This document shows, piece by piece, positions 29,954-37,454 of a stretch of DNA of 64,000 nucleotides (positions are counted from its first letter, which is position 1; each line of letters starts with the position of its first letter). This DNA comes from Steroidobacteraceae bacterium. GTDB lineage: Bacteria > Pseudomonadota > Gammaproteobacteria > Steroidobacterales > Steroidobacteraceae. Position numbers and translations under genes: made by a program. The notes below the pieces were generated by a model. It was not told where the DNA came from. It made no database searches and worked only from the letters and a program-made list of their open reading frames with translations. The stretch lies in NCBI GenBank assembly GCA_025451845.1, contig JANWJS010000017.1, positions 62,001-126,000 of the forward strand. The letters are read 5' to 3'.

Positions 29954-31488
29954 CCGAGCCCACAGCAGGGTCGACGCGCCGCCGCGAGCGCGGCCGCGGC
30001 GCGCGCTCCACTGGCCCCTCGCTCGGGCCCATTGGGCGCCTCAACAACCGCTGGCCGCCGCTCGAGATCCTGACGGGCGAGCAAGTGGAGCGCATCGTGC
30101 TCGCCGCCTTCAGGGTGCTGGAGGAAGCGGGCCTCGAGATCCGCGGTACCGCGGCGCGCGCAGTCTATCGTCACGCCGGCGCACTGGTGGACGAGGGCAC
30201 CCAGATGGTCCGCCTCGGGCGCGACATCGTCGAGGCACATCTGAAGCTCGCGCCGGCCAGCTTCGTGCTCCACGCTCGCAATGCGCAGCGGCACCTGCAC
30301 GTCGGCGGTGACGTGGTCAATTTCGGCCCCGTGACCGGCGCGCCGCACATCAACGATCGCGAGCATGGCCGGCGTTACGGCGACATCGAATCCTTCCGTA
30401 ACATCCTGCGGCTCATCCACTCCCTCGGCGTGCTGCACTGGCAGGGCGGGATCGTGGTGGAGCCGGTCGATCTGCCGGTCGCCGTACGGCATCTTGCCAT
30501 TTACCAGGCGCACATCGAGTACTCCGACATCGTCTGGGCCGCACGCGGCATCGGCGGGGTGCAAGCGCAGGATGCGATCGCGATGTCGGCCATCGAGCAC
30601 GGGTGCACGGTCGAAGAGCTCGCCTCGCGACCGACGCTCATGACGGTGACCAACGTCAATTCGCCGCGCCGGGTCGACGAGGAAATCCTCGACAACATCA
30701 TGACCATGGCGCAGGCCGGGCAATGTGTGGTCATCACCCCGTTCACGCTCATGGGCGCCATGGCACCGGTGACGCTTGCCGGCGCGCTGGTGCAGCAGAC
30801 TGCAGAGGCGCTCGCGATCGTCACGCTCTGTCAGATGCTGCGGCCGGGCGCGCCATGCGTTCTCGGAGGATTCACTTCCAACGTCGACATGCGGACGGGC
30901 TCTCCCGCCTTCGGAACACCAGAGTACGTGCGCGCGGTCATCGCTGCTGCCCAGATCGGGCGGCGCCTCAAGCTTCCCGTGCGCACCAGTGCCGTGAATG
31001 CCTCACCGGTCGTCGACGCCCAGTCGACTTACGAGACCGCGTTCTCGCTGCAGGCCGCGATCCTCAGTCACAGCCACCTCGTGAATCATGCGGCGGGCTG
31101 GCTCGAAGGCGGCCTGTCGGCTTCGCTCGAGAAGATCATCGTCGACGCCGAGCTGTTGCGCAACTGGGCCGAGATGCTGAAGCCCGTGAGCTTCGATGAC
31201 GACGATCTCGCCGTGGAGGCCATCAAGTCCGTGGCGGCGGGCGGGCATTTCTTCGGCGAGCCCCACACGCTGGCGCGCTACCAGACGGCGTTCTATCGCC
31301 CGCTGCTTTCCGACTGGTCCAATTTCGAGAGCTGGAAGGAGGCGGGGTCACGCGATGCGACGCAGCGCGCAACCGGAATCTGGCAGAAGCTCCTCGCCGA
31401 GTACGTGCCGCCGCCGCTCGATCCGGCCGTCAAGGAAGCGATCGCTGACTACGTGGCGCGCCGAACGCACGAGCTGAGCGCCACATGA
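29950..31488 (+). CDS. MttB-family (non-pyrrolysine) methyltransferase, paralog 3
   Basis: 512 residues from ATG 29950 inside the sulfotransferase stop. PF06253 motifs: FRVLEEAGLEIRGTAARAVY, MVRLGRDIVEAHLKLAP, TLMTVTNVNSPRRVDEEIL, LMGAMAPVTLAGALVQQTAE, NVDMRTGSPAFGTPEYVR, PVVDAQSTYETAFSLQ and NHAAGWLEGGLSASLEKI. No in-frame amber. The first ~30 residues are basic. It ends a possible receptor-sulfotransferase-MttB transcription unit, which would tie import of a substrate to its demethylation. Substrate not assignable. Confidence 0.88.
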   Translation: MTEPTAGSTRRRERGRGARSTGPSLGPIGRLNNRWPPLEILTGEQVERIVLAAFRVLEEAGLEIRGTAARAVYRHAGALVDEGTQMVRLGRDIVEAHLKLAPASFVLHARNAQRHLHVGGDVVNFGPVTGAPHINDREHGRRYGDIESFRNILRLIHSLGVLHWQGGIVVEPVDLPVAVRHLAIYQAHIEYSDIVWAARGIGGVQAQDAIAMSAIEHGCTVEELASRPTLMTVTNVNSPRRVDEEILDNIMTMAQAGQCVVITPFTLMGAMAPVTLAGALVQQTAEALAIVTLCQMLRPGAPCVLGGFTSNVDMRTGSPAFGTPEYVRAVIAAAQIGRRLKLPVRTSAVNASPVVDAQSTYETAFSLQAAILSHSHLVNHAAGWLEGGLSASLEKIIVDAELLRNWAEMLKPVSFDDDDLAVEAIKSVAAGGHFFGEPHTLARYQTAFYRPLLSDWSNFESWKEAGSRDATQRATGIWQKLLAEYVPPPLDPAVKEAIADYVARRTHELSAT

Positions 31489-31506
31489 ACTGCGCCATCG
31501 CTCAGC

Positions 31507-31619
31507 GGGGACTTGGTTCGAAAGGCATTTCCCGGGGCGTGAAAAACAGGATGTTTTTCCCGCAGCCTACACGGATGTATTTACGGCGGCCCGGGAAATG
31601 CCTTTCGAAGCGAGTCCCC
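31507..31619. repeat. Long inverted-repeat element B (REP/MITE-like)
   Basis: A 113-bp palindromic unit. The 30-base arms at 31507-31536 and 31590-31619 (beginning GGGGACTTGGTTCGAAAGG and ending CGAAGCGAGTCCCC) pair with two mismatches. A second hairpin, GAAAAAC/GTTTTTC, sits inside. It fills the space between an MttB gene and a PhnD-like gene. The GGGGAC termini resemble REP elements mobilised by Y1 (RAYT) transposases; none is encoded here. It could also act as a terminator. Only one copy was noticed in the window. Confidence 0.75.
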
Positions 31620-31649
31620 GGAGACTGAACTGCCAGAGCTCGCGAAATA

Positions 31650-32465
31650 ATGAGCTCCTGGATCGCGAACGCGCGCATGTACTCGGTGACTGCGGAGGTT
31701 GAGTCGCTCTGGCGTGAGCTCCTCACGCGGGTGGCCGAGGACGCCGGCATCGCGCTCCAGTACCTGCAGTACCCCGCTCCGCAGCCGCTCGAGACTCTCT
31801 GGTCGCGGCCCGACTTGGGCGCGGTGCTCATGTGCGGTTATCCCATCGCCCTGCAGCTCGCTCCGGTGCAGCCGATCGCGGCGCCGATCCCGCGAGCGCC
31901 GTGGGCCGCGGGCCGTGCGGTCTATCGGACGGACCTCATCGTTCGGGAGGACGCCCCGTACCAGCGTTTGGAAGATACGTTCGGCGGGCGTGCTGGCTGG
32001 ACAGTTGCGCATTCGCACTCCGGCTTCAATGCATTGCGCCACCATCTGCTCGCGTACCGCACGCCGCTGCGCGCGAAGCTGTATCGGGAGATGGTCGGCA
32101 ACCTCGTAACCGCACGTAACGTGCTCGATGCAGTGCGCGAGCGGCGCATCGACGTCGGGCCGCTGGATGCCTACTGGCATATGTTGATCGCGCGGCACGC
32201 ACCGCAGCTCTGCGAGGGCGTGCGCGTGCTGTCGGAAACCGCGCTCGCTCCCATGCCGGCCTTCGTAGCGGCTGCCGACGTGCCGGCGGCCGAGGTGACA
32301 CGGCTTCGCGCCGCGTTCACGAGCGCCGTGACGAAATCCTGGTTCGCGGAGTTGGCCGATCCCCTGATGCTCGAGGGATTCGCGCCAGCGACTCGGGCGC
32401 TGTTCGATCCGGCGCTGCGATGGGACCGGGAGGCGAGGGCGGCGGACTACCCGCGGCCCGCCTAG
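31650..32465 (+). CDS. PhnD-like substrate-binding protein without signal peptide
   Basis: 271 residues. The order of elements resembles PhnD/SsuA-type periplasmic binding proteins (PF12974): MYSVTAEVESLWRELLTRVA, DLGAVLMCGYPIAL, RTDLIVREDAPYQRLEDTFG, RAGWTVAHSHSGFNALRHHL, VTARNVLDAVRERRIDVGPL and LAPMPAFVAAADVP. Unlike its relatives it begins straight with the fold and has no export signal, and no permease or ATPase is adjacent. It may be a cytoplasmic ligand-binding protein or lack a leader through mis-start; no better upstream start is visible because repeat B lies there. Substrate unknown; a methylated amine or phosphonate is possible. Confidence 0.7.
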   Translation: MSSWIANARMYSVTAEVESLWRELLTRVAEDAGIALQYLQYPAPQPLETLWSRPDLGAVLMCGYPIALQLAPVQPIAAPIPRAPWAAGRAVYRTDLIVREDAPYQRLEDTFGGRAGWTVAHSHSGFNALRHHLLAYRTPLRAKLYREMVGNLVTARNVLDAVRERRIDVGPLDAYWHMLIARHAPQLCEGVRVLSETALAPMPAFVAAADVPAAEVTRLRAAFTSAVTKSWFAELADPLMLEGFAPATRALFDPALRWDREARAADYPRPA

Positions 32466-32472
32466 CTCGGCC

Positions 32473-33435
32473 TCAAGCGCTCGCCGCCGGCGCGCGTCCG
32501 GTCGGATGCAGCAACACATCGTGACGGCGAAACAGGTACCGCCGCGCGACTTCGAAGTACGTGCGATAGACGAGCCCGCCGTTCTCGCTGATCAGGCGCT
32601 CCCGCTCCTCGCGGTGGCGGGCGGGCAGATCGTACCAGGGAATGGCCGGCGATTCGTGGTGCAGCGAGTGCAGATTGTTGAAGAGGAACAGCGGTCCCAG
32701 GATCCACGACCTCTCGACGATGGCGACGCGCTCGCGCACGCCCGGCCGCGCGCGATGCTCGGCAAACGATCGGATCAACTGAATGGCATTCGCTGGTATC
32801 ACCATGCCGACGAAGTAGAGCCAGAGGGGGATGCCGCAGACGACCTTCACCCAGAGAACGACCGGGATGCACCAGAGGAGATGCTCCACCCAGGCGGTAC
32901 GGATTCCCGGCTCCCCGCGCCAGGCGTTGCGCAGGTCCCAGCGCAGGTACATTCCGATCCGCAGGAAGGACCCGACGAAGAGGCGTCCGGCGAGGGTCTG
33001 CTCGATGCGCAGCGCGAGACGCATCAGCGGACTCAATTCTCCCCAGTGCTCGGATGTCCAGTAGTACGACTCCGGATCATCGATGGGGTCAGTCAGCCGC
33101 GCGTCGCAGTGATGCTTGTGATGCAGGTCGCGGTAGCGCTGATAGGGAATCCACAAGCCAAGCGGCACGATGGCGAGCAGCCGGTTGAGCGGCTTCCAGC
33201 GCGTGGGATGTCCGTGGACGATTTCGTGCTGCAGGGAGCTGTGCAGGGTGATGAGCAGCGTCGCGAGCGGCGCAACGATCCAGAGCGGCCAGTGAGCGAA
33301 TCGTGAGGTGACGATGAGCCACCCGCCATAAGCGGTGATGAGAAGCGCAACGGTGGGGAGCTCGACGGCGGGCCGCGCGCGGCCGGCGCCTGATGTCACG
33401 ATCGGAGTGGATGCTGCGCTTGGGATCGGTAACAT
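32473..33435 (-). CDS. Membrane fatty acid desaturase
   Basis: 320 residues from ATG 33435 (a TTG four codons earlier is weaker). It has the three histidine boxes of the membrane di-iron desaturase/hydroxylase family: HEIVHGH (about 70-76), HHKHH (about 105-109) and HSLHHE near 255, with four or more hydrophobic segments between. It would introduce a double bond or hydroxyl into a lipid chain in the inner membrane using O2, which suggests an aerobic organism. No link to methylamine metabolism is evident; it sits convergent with the PhnD-like gene and upstream of the ABC importer's last gene. Confidence 0.9.
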   Translation of the reverse strand: MLPIPSAASTPIVTSGAGRARPAVELPTVALLITAYGGWLIVTSRFAHWPLWIVAPLATLLITLHSSLQHEIVHGHPTRWKPLNRLLAIVPLGLWIPYQRYRDLHHKHHCDARLTDPIDDPESYYWTSEHWGELSPLMRLALRIEQTLAGRLFVGSFLRIGMYLRWDLRNAWRGEPGIRTAWVEHLLWCIPVVLWVKVVCGIPLWLYFVGMVIPANAIQLIRSFAEHRARPGVRERVAIVERSWILGPLFLFNNLHSLHHESPAIPWYDLPARHREERERLISENGGLVYRTYFEVARRYLFRRHDVLLHPTGRAPAASA

Positions 33436-33561
33436 CGAAACCTGCAACTGTTCCTGCCATCATAACACCGGCGCGAGCGCGGCGATCGGACCGAATTGTT
33501 AAGTAAGTCGCGAGTTTTCAACCTGACGTCGCGTGGCGACAGCGCGCGGGCCTTCCATAGG

Positions 33562-34302
33562 TCAGTCGATGCGTGCGTTGCGGCAGAGCCGCCGCTCGAG
33601 GGCCGCGACGGCGTCATAGAGGAGGACGGCCATCAGCCCCGTGGCGAGCCCCCCCTGCAGGACGAATGCCGTGTTATTGGAGAGCAGCCCGGCGATGATG
33701 ACTTCGCCGAGGCCTTTGGCCGCGACCGTCGAGCCCAGGGTCGCGGTGCCGATATTGATGACCAGAGACAGTCGAATTCCTTCCAATATCAATGGCATAG
33801 CCAGAGGAAGCTCGACTGAGACTAGCTTCTGGCGGGCGCTCATCCCCATGCCGCTGGCGGCGTCCAGAACCGTGGCCGGACAGGTTCGCAAGCCGACGAC
33901 CGTATTCTCGAAGATCGGCAGCAATCCGTAGAGAAAAAGCGCGATCAGCGTCGGCTTTTCGCCGAACCCCACCAGTGGCACGGCCAACGCCAGCACGGCA
34001 ACCGGGGGAAACGTCTGTCCGAAGCTCACGACCGCGCGTGACAGCGGCAGAAACTCCTGGCCACCGGCGCGGGTGACCAGGATGCCGAGCGCGACAGCAA
34101 TCACGATGCTGCCCAGGCAGGCCGCGAGCACGGTCGCCAGGTGCGAGAGCGCGAGCATCCAGAGATTGCCCTGATCGTAGATCGGCGGCGCGCCCCCCGC
34201 GGCGAGGGGCGCGAAGAGCGGCGCAAACCGCTGTGGAACGAGCAGAAACGCGAGCAGGAGGCCGAGGGCCGCCAGCCGCAGGAGGGTCGCGGGGCGGGGC
34301 AT
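33562..34302 (-). CDS. yehW: Osmoprotectant ABC transporter permease (YehW-like)
   Basis: 246 residues from ATG 34302, sharing one base with the ATPase stop. Binding-protein-dependent permease (PF00528), about six helices, with LVTRAGGQEFLPLSRAVVSF, LIALFLYGLLPIFENTVVGL, the EAA-like loop ASGMGMSARQKLVSVELPLA and NIGTATLGSTVAAKGLGEVI. Size and position match E. coli YehW, the last gene of the yehZYXW (osmF) operon. It forms the membrane channel with the permease at 35249. Confidence 0.87.
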   Translation of the reverse strand: MPRPATLLRLAALGLLLAFLLVPQRFAPLFAPLAAGGAPPIYDQGNLWMLALSHLATVLAACLGSIVIAVALGILVTRAGGQEFLPLSRAVVSFGQTFPPVAVLALAVPLVGFGEKPTLIALFLYGLLPIFENTVVGLRTCPATVLDAASGMGMSARQKLVSVELPLAMPLILEGIRLSLVINIGTATLGSTVAAKGLGEVIIAGLLSNNTAFVLQGGLATGLMAVLLYDAVAALERRLCRNARID

Positions 34303-35252
34303 CAGGCCGGCCGCGCGCGCGCCAGAATGGCGGCTACCGTGAGCCGCCCCAGTGGCGCTCCGTTGGCATCGGCGACAGTGGCGCACTCACTGCCGCGCCA
34401 GAGAAGCTCCGAGAGCACCTCGCGCAGCGATGCCGATGTTGGAACCACGATCGCATCCGCCCCGCTCTCCCCCGCAGTCAAGGGCAGCGCCGCCTCCCCG
34501 GCAGTGGTGAGTGAGAGCAGCCGCATCGCGCGCTCGGCACTGCCGGTCATGCGCGCAACGAGTGGATTGGCCGGGCGTGTCACCAACACCTCGGGCCGAT
34601 CGTATTGGAGGAGCCGCCCCTCGCTCATGACGGCGACGCGATCGCCCAGCCGGAATGCCTCGTCGATGTCGTGTGTGACGAGCACGATCGTCGTGCCGAA
34701 CTTGCGTTGGATGTCGAGCAGATCGTCCTGGGCCTTCTCGCGGATGATGGGATCGAGCGCGCCGAACGGCTCGTCCATCAGCAGCACGGCCGGCTCCGCG
34801 GCGAGCGCCCGCGCCACGCCGACCCGCTGCTGCTGGCCGCCTGACAGCTGGTGAGGATATTTACCCGAGTAGACGGCAGGATCCAACTGCAGCGCTTCGA
34901 GGAGCTGCGCGGTGCGCGCGCGGATACGATCCTCTTCCCAGGCGAGAAGGCGCGGCACGGTGCCGATGTTTTCCGCGACTGTCCGGTGCGGGAAGAGGCC
35001 GTGCCCCTGGATCACGTACCCGATGCGGCGCCGCAGTTGGTATCCAGGCTCGCTCCCGGTATCGCGACCGTCGAGGAGAACACGGCCGCCGGTCGGTTCT
35101 ATCAGCCGGTTGATCATCCTGAGCAGCGTCGATTTGCCTGACCCCGAGGTGCCGACGATCACCGCAATGGAATTGCGCTCGATGACCATCGACACCGCAT
35201 CGACCGCCATGGTCTCGCCGTAGCGCTTGGTCAGGTTCTCGATGACTATCAT
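34302..35252 (-). CDS. yehX: Osmoprotectant ABC transporter ATPase (YehX-like)
   Basis: 316 residues. Walker A GTSGSGKST (34-42), Q-loop VIQGHGLFPHRTVAENI, signature LSGGQQQRVGVARAL, Walker B VLLMDEPFGALD and the H-loop VTHDIDEAF. A C-terminal ~60-residue segment (ATVADANGAPLGRLTVAAIL) looks like a single CBS half, as in quaternary-amine importers. It powers uptake by the flanking permeases. It overlaps the upstream permease by four bases. Length fits YehX (~308). Confidence 0.92.
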   Translation of the reverse strand: MIVIENLTKRYGETMAVDAVSMVIERNSIAVIVGTSGSGKSTLLRMINRLIEPTGGRVLLDGRDTGSEPGYQLRRRIGYVIQGHGLFPHRTVAENIGTVPRLLAWEEDRIRARTAQLLEALQLDPAVYSGKYPHQLSGGQQQRVGVARALAAEPAVLLMDEPFGALDPIIREKAQDDLLDIQRKFGTTIVLVTHDIDEAFRLGDRVAVMSEGRLLQYDRPEVLVTRPANPLVARMTGSAERAMRLLSLTTAGEAALPLTAGESGADAIVVPTSASLREVLSELLWRGSECATVADANGAPLGRLTVAAILARARPA

Positions 35253-36454
35253 TGGGGTACTCGATCCAGGCGCTCGACCAGCGCATCGAGCAACACAGCG
35301 GCCGAGAATGCGAGCACGACCGTGGGAATGGCCCCGAGGAGCACCAGATCGGTGGCTGCCTGTCCGATCCCGCCGAAGACGAACGTGCCGAATCCGCCGC
35401 CGCCGATGAGCGCAGCGACCGTGACGAGCCCGATGTTCTGCACGAGGACGATGCGGATGCCCGTGAGAACGACCGGCAGTGCGAGAACGAGCTCAACACT
35501 CATCAGCGTCTGCCGCCGGGTCATTCCCATGCCGAGAGCCGCTTCGACCGTCGCCGGCGAGACGCGCTTGAGACCCGCGACGGTGTTGGCGACGATGGGC
35601 AGAAGTGAGTACAGGAAAAGCGCCAGGGCAGCCGGCGCCGCACCGATACCCCGAATGCCGACCGCTGCCGCAAGTGGAACGTGGGCGGCAAGCGCTCCGA
35701 GGGGAGCCATGAGAATGCCGAACAGCGCGATCGAAGGTATCGTCTGGATGATGTTGAGTGCGCTCAGGACACCTGGCTGCAGGCGCGGCACACGGTGACA
35801 GAAAATCCCGAGCGGCAGCGAGACGATGACTGCGGCGCCGAGCGAGCCCAGCGAGAGCAGGATGTGCTGCCGCGCTGCCACTGCGAAAGCTGCGGCGTTC
35901 ACCGCGTATTCGCGCATCACCGAGACGTTGTCGAAGGTGCCCTGCGCCAGCGTCAATCCCACCGCACCGAGAAAGGCGGCGAGCAGCAATACACGGGTTC
36001 CGGGTCCGGGGCGCATGCGAGTGATCGCATCGGCTGCGAGGAGGCCGAGGGCTGCGAGCAGGAGCCAGAACCCTGCGCCGGCGGCGACCCGCACGATCAG
36101 GTTGTGAGCGGGCGTCAACGCGTTCGCGGCGGCGGCGAGAGCCGTTCCGGTTACCACGATGCCGGCCAGAGCCGCGGCGAGTCGCAGCGGCGCATTCACC
36201 GCGAAAAGCACCACTGCCGCCACCGCTGCGAGCGTTGCCCAACAGCCGCAAGTTGCCCACACCGGCAGCACCTGCGCCAGGCCGCGAGGGTCGCCGGGTA
36301 GGATGCGGTTCGCCTTGAAGGTGACGAACGGCAGCAGGAAGAGTCCGGCGGCGCCGAGAAGTGTGAGCAGGGCCCCCAGGCGATCCACGCGGGGGAGCGC
36401 GGCACTTTGCTGCGCGGAAGCCGGGCGGGGCAGCGAGAAGCCGGGAGTGCTCAC
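35249..36454 (-). CDS. yehY: Osmoprotectant ABC transporter permease with N-terminal extension (YehY-like)
   Basis: 401 residues from a GTG at 36454 overlapping the binding-protein stop. The C-terminal ~210 residues are a PF00528 permease (LSLGSLGAAVIVSLPLGIF, LFLYSLLPIVANTVAGL, EAALGMGMTRRQTLMSVELV, NIGLVTVAALIGGGGFGTFV). The N-terminal ~180 residues add several extra hydrophobic helices, as in E. coli YehY (~385 residues). This extension, more than anything else, identifies the system as YehZYXW-like and not OpuA/ProU. Confidence 0.9.
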   Translation of the reverse strand: MSTPGFSLPRPASAQQSAALPRVDRLGALLTLLGAAGLFLLPFVTFKANRILPGDPRGLAQVLPVWATCGCWATLAAVAAVVLFAVNAPLRLAAALAGIVVTGTALAAAANALTPAHNLIVRVAAGAGFWLLLAALGLLAADAITRMRPGPGTRVLLLAAFLGAVGLTLAQGTFDNVSVMREYAVNAAAFAVAARQHILLSLGSLGAAVIVSLPLGIFCHRVPRLQPGVLSALNIIQTIPSIALFGILMAPLGALAAHVPLAAAVGIRGIGAAPAALALFLYSLLPIVANTVAGLKRVSPATVEAALGMGMTRRQTLMSVELVLALPVVLTGIRIVLVQNIGLVTVAALIGGGGFGTFVFGGIGQAATDLVLLGAIPTVVLAFSAAVLLDALVERLDRVPQ

Positions 36455-37383
36455 GGGGGGAGCTCCTGGTGCGCGAGCCCCTTCTCATCGAGATAGGCCT
36501 TCGCCACCGCTTCGATCGCTTCGCCGTCGACCTGTACTCGCTCATTGAGATGCTGCAGCGTCTCCCGGTCGAGACTCTCCATGAGCGGCTTCACGAGCGC
36601 GGAGATCCGGGGATACGCGCGCAGCACGGCTTCCCGGATCAGAGGGACGGGAGCGTAGATCGGTTGGTCGTGCTTGTCGTCCTCGAGAACGACGAGGTTT
36701 GCCGCGGCAATCCCCCCGTCCGTGGCATAGACCATTGCTGTGTTGGTATCGTCCGTACGCGCAGCAGCCGCGGTGATCATGGCGGTCGTTTCCCCGCCGG
36801 CGAGCACGATCAGCTGCCCGGAGGTCAGCTTGAACCCATAGGTGTCCTCGAGCGAGCGCAGGGTGCCGGCGTTGGCGAACTCGGCCGAGCAGGCGAGCAC
36901 GACCTGTCCGCCCGCCGCTACCCACCGCGCGAAGTCGCTCAGGGTACGCAGATGATGGGTGCTCGCCACGTCCCGGCGCACGGCAAGCGCCCAGGCGTTG
37001 CTCGCCGGGGCGGGGGTCAGCCACACGATCCGGTTCTTCGCGTAATCGAGGCGCGCGCCGAGGGCATAGCCCTTCCTGAAGTCCTTCCATGCGGGATTGG
37101 CCGGCATATTGAAAAAGATGCCGCCATTGCCGGTGTATTCGACATAGAGGTCGACTTCCCCGTCCAGAAGCGCGCGGCGCACGACGGGCGTGGCGCCGAT
37201 CTTGAGGCGATCCACAGTCGGAATCGCGGCGGCGGTCAGGACCAGGCGGATCATCTCGCCGATCATCGCCGACTCGCTCGAGAGCTTCGAGGATACGACG
37301 ACCGGGGAGCCGGCCCGGCAGGGCGCGGAGGCAATGAGCGTGAGTGTCGCTGCGATGCAGAGCGCTTTGAAGAATCGCGCCAC
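36451..37383 (-). CDS. osmF: Quaternary-amine (glycine betaine-type) binding protein, OsmF/YehZ-like
   Basis: 310 residues from a GTG at 37383. Signal peptide MARFFKALCIAATLTLIASA with cleavage near CRAGS. The mature part is an OpuAC-fold protein (PF04069): VVVSSKLSSESAMIGEMIRL, LLDGEVDLYVEYTGNGGIFF, NAWALAVRRDVASTHHLRTL, FKLTSGQLIVLAGGETTAMI, NTAMVYATDGGIAAANLVVL and IYAPVPLIREAVLRAYP. Periplasmic. First gene of the four-gene importer, divergent from an FAD-GcvT dehydrogenase over 71 bp, so the imported ligand may be that enzyme's substrate or its precursor. Confidence 0.92.
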   Translation of the reverse strand: MARFFKALCIAATLTLIASAPCRAGSPVVVSSKLSSESAMIGEMIRLVLTAAAIPTVDRLKIGATPVVRRALLDGEVDLYVEYTGNGGIFFNMPANPAWKDFRKGYALGARLDYAKNRIVWLTPAPASNAWALAVRRDVASTHHLRTLSDFARWVAAGGQVVLACSAEFANAGTLRSLEDTYGFKLTSGQLIVLAGGETTAMITAAAARTDDTNTAMVYATDGGIAAANLVVLEDDKHDQPIYAPVPLIREAVLRAYPRISALVKPLMESLDRETLQHLNERVQVDGEAIEAVAKAYLDEKGLAHQELPP

Positions 37384-37454
37384 GTGTGGTCTCTACCCCT
37401 ATTGGGCACACGTTGTCCGGTGGTGCGGTGCGAGTCAAGCGTTATCATCGGGGG
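37384..37454. promoter_or_regulatory. Divergent promoter region, osmF importer / FAD-GcvT dehydrogenase
   Basis: 71 bp between divergent starts, so the two promoters must overlap or lie back to back. I see no clear -35/-10 pair with proper spacing. Confidence 0.4.
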
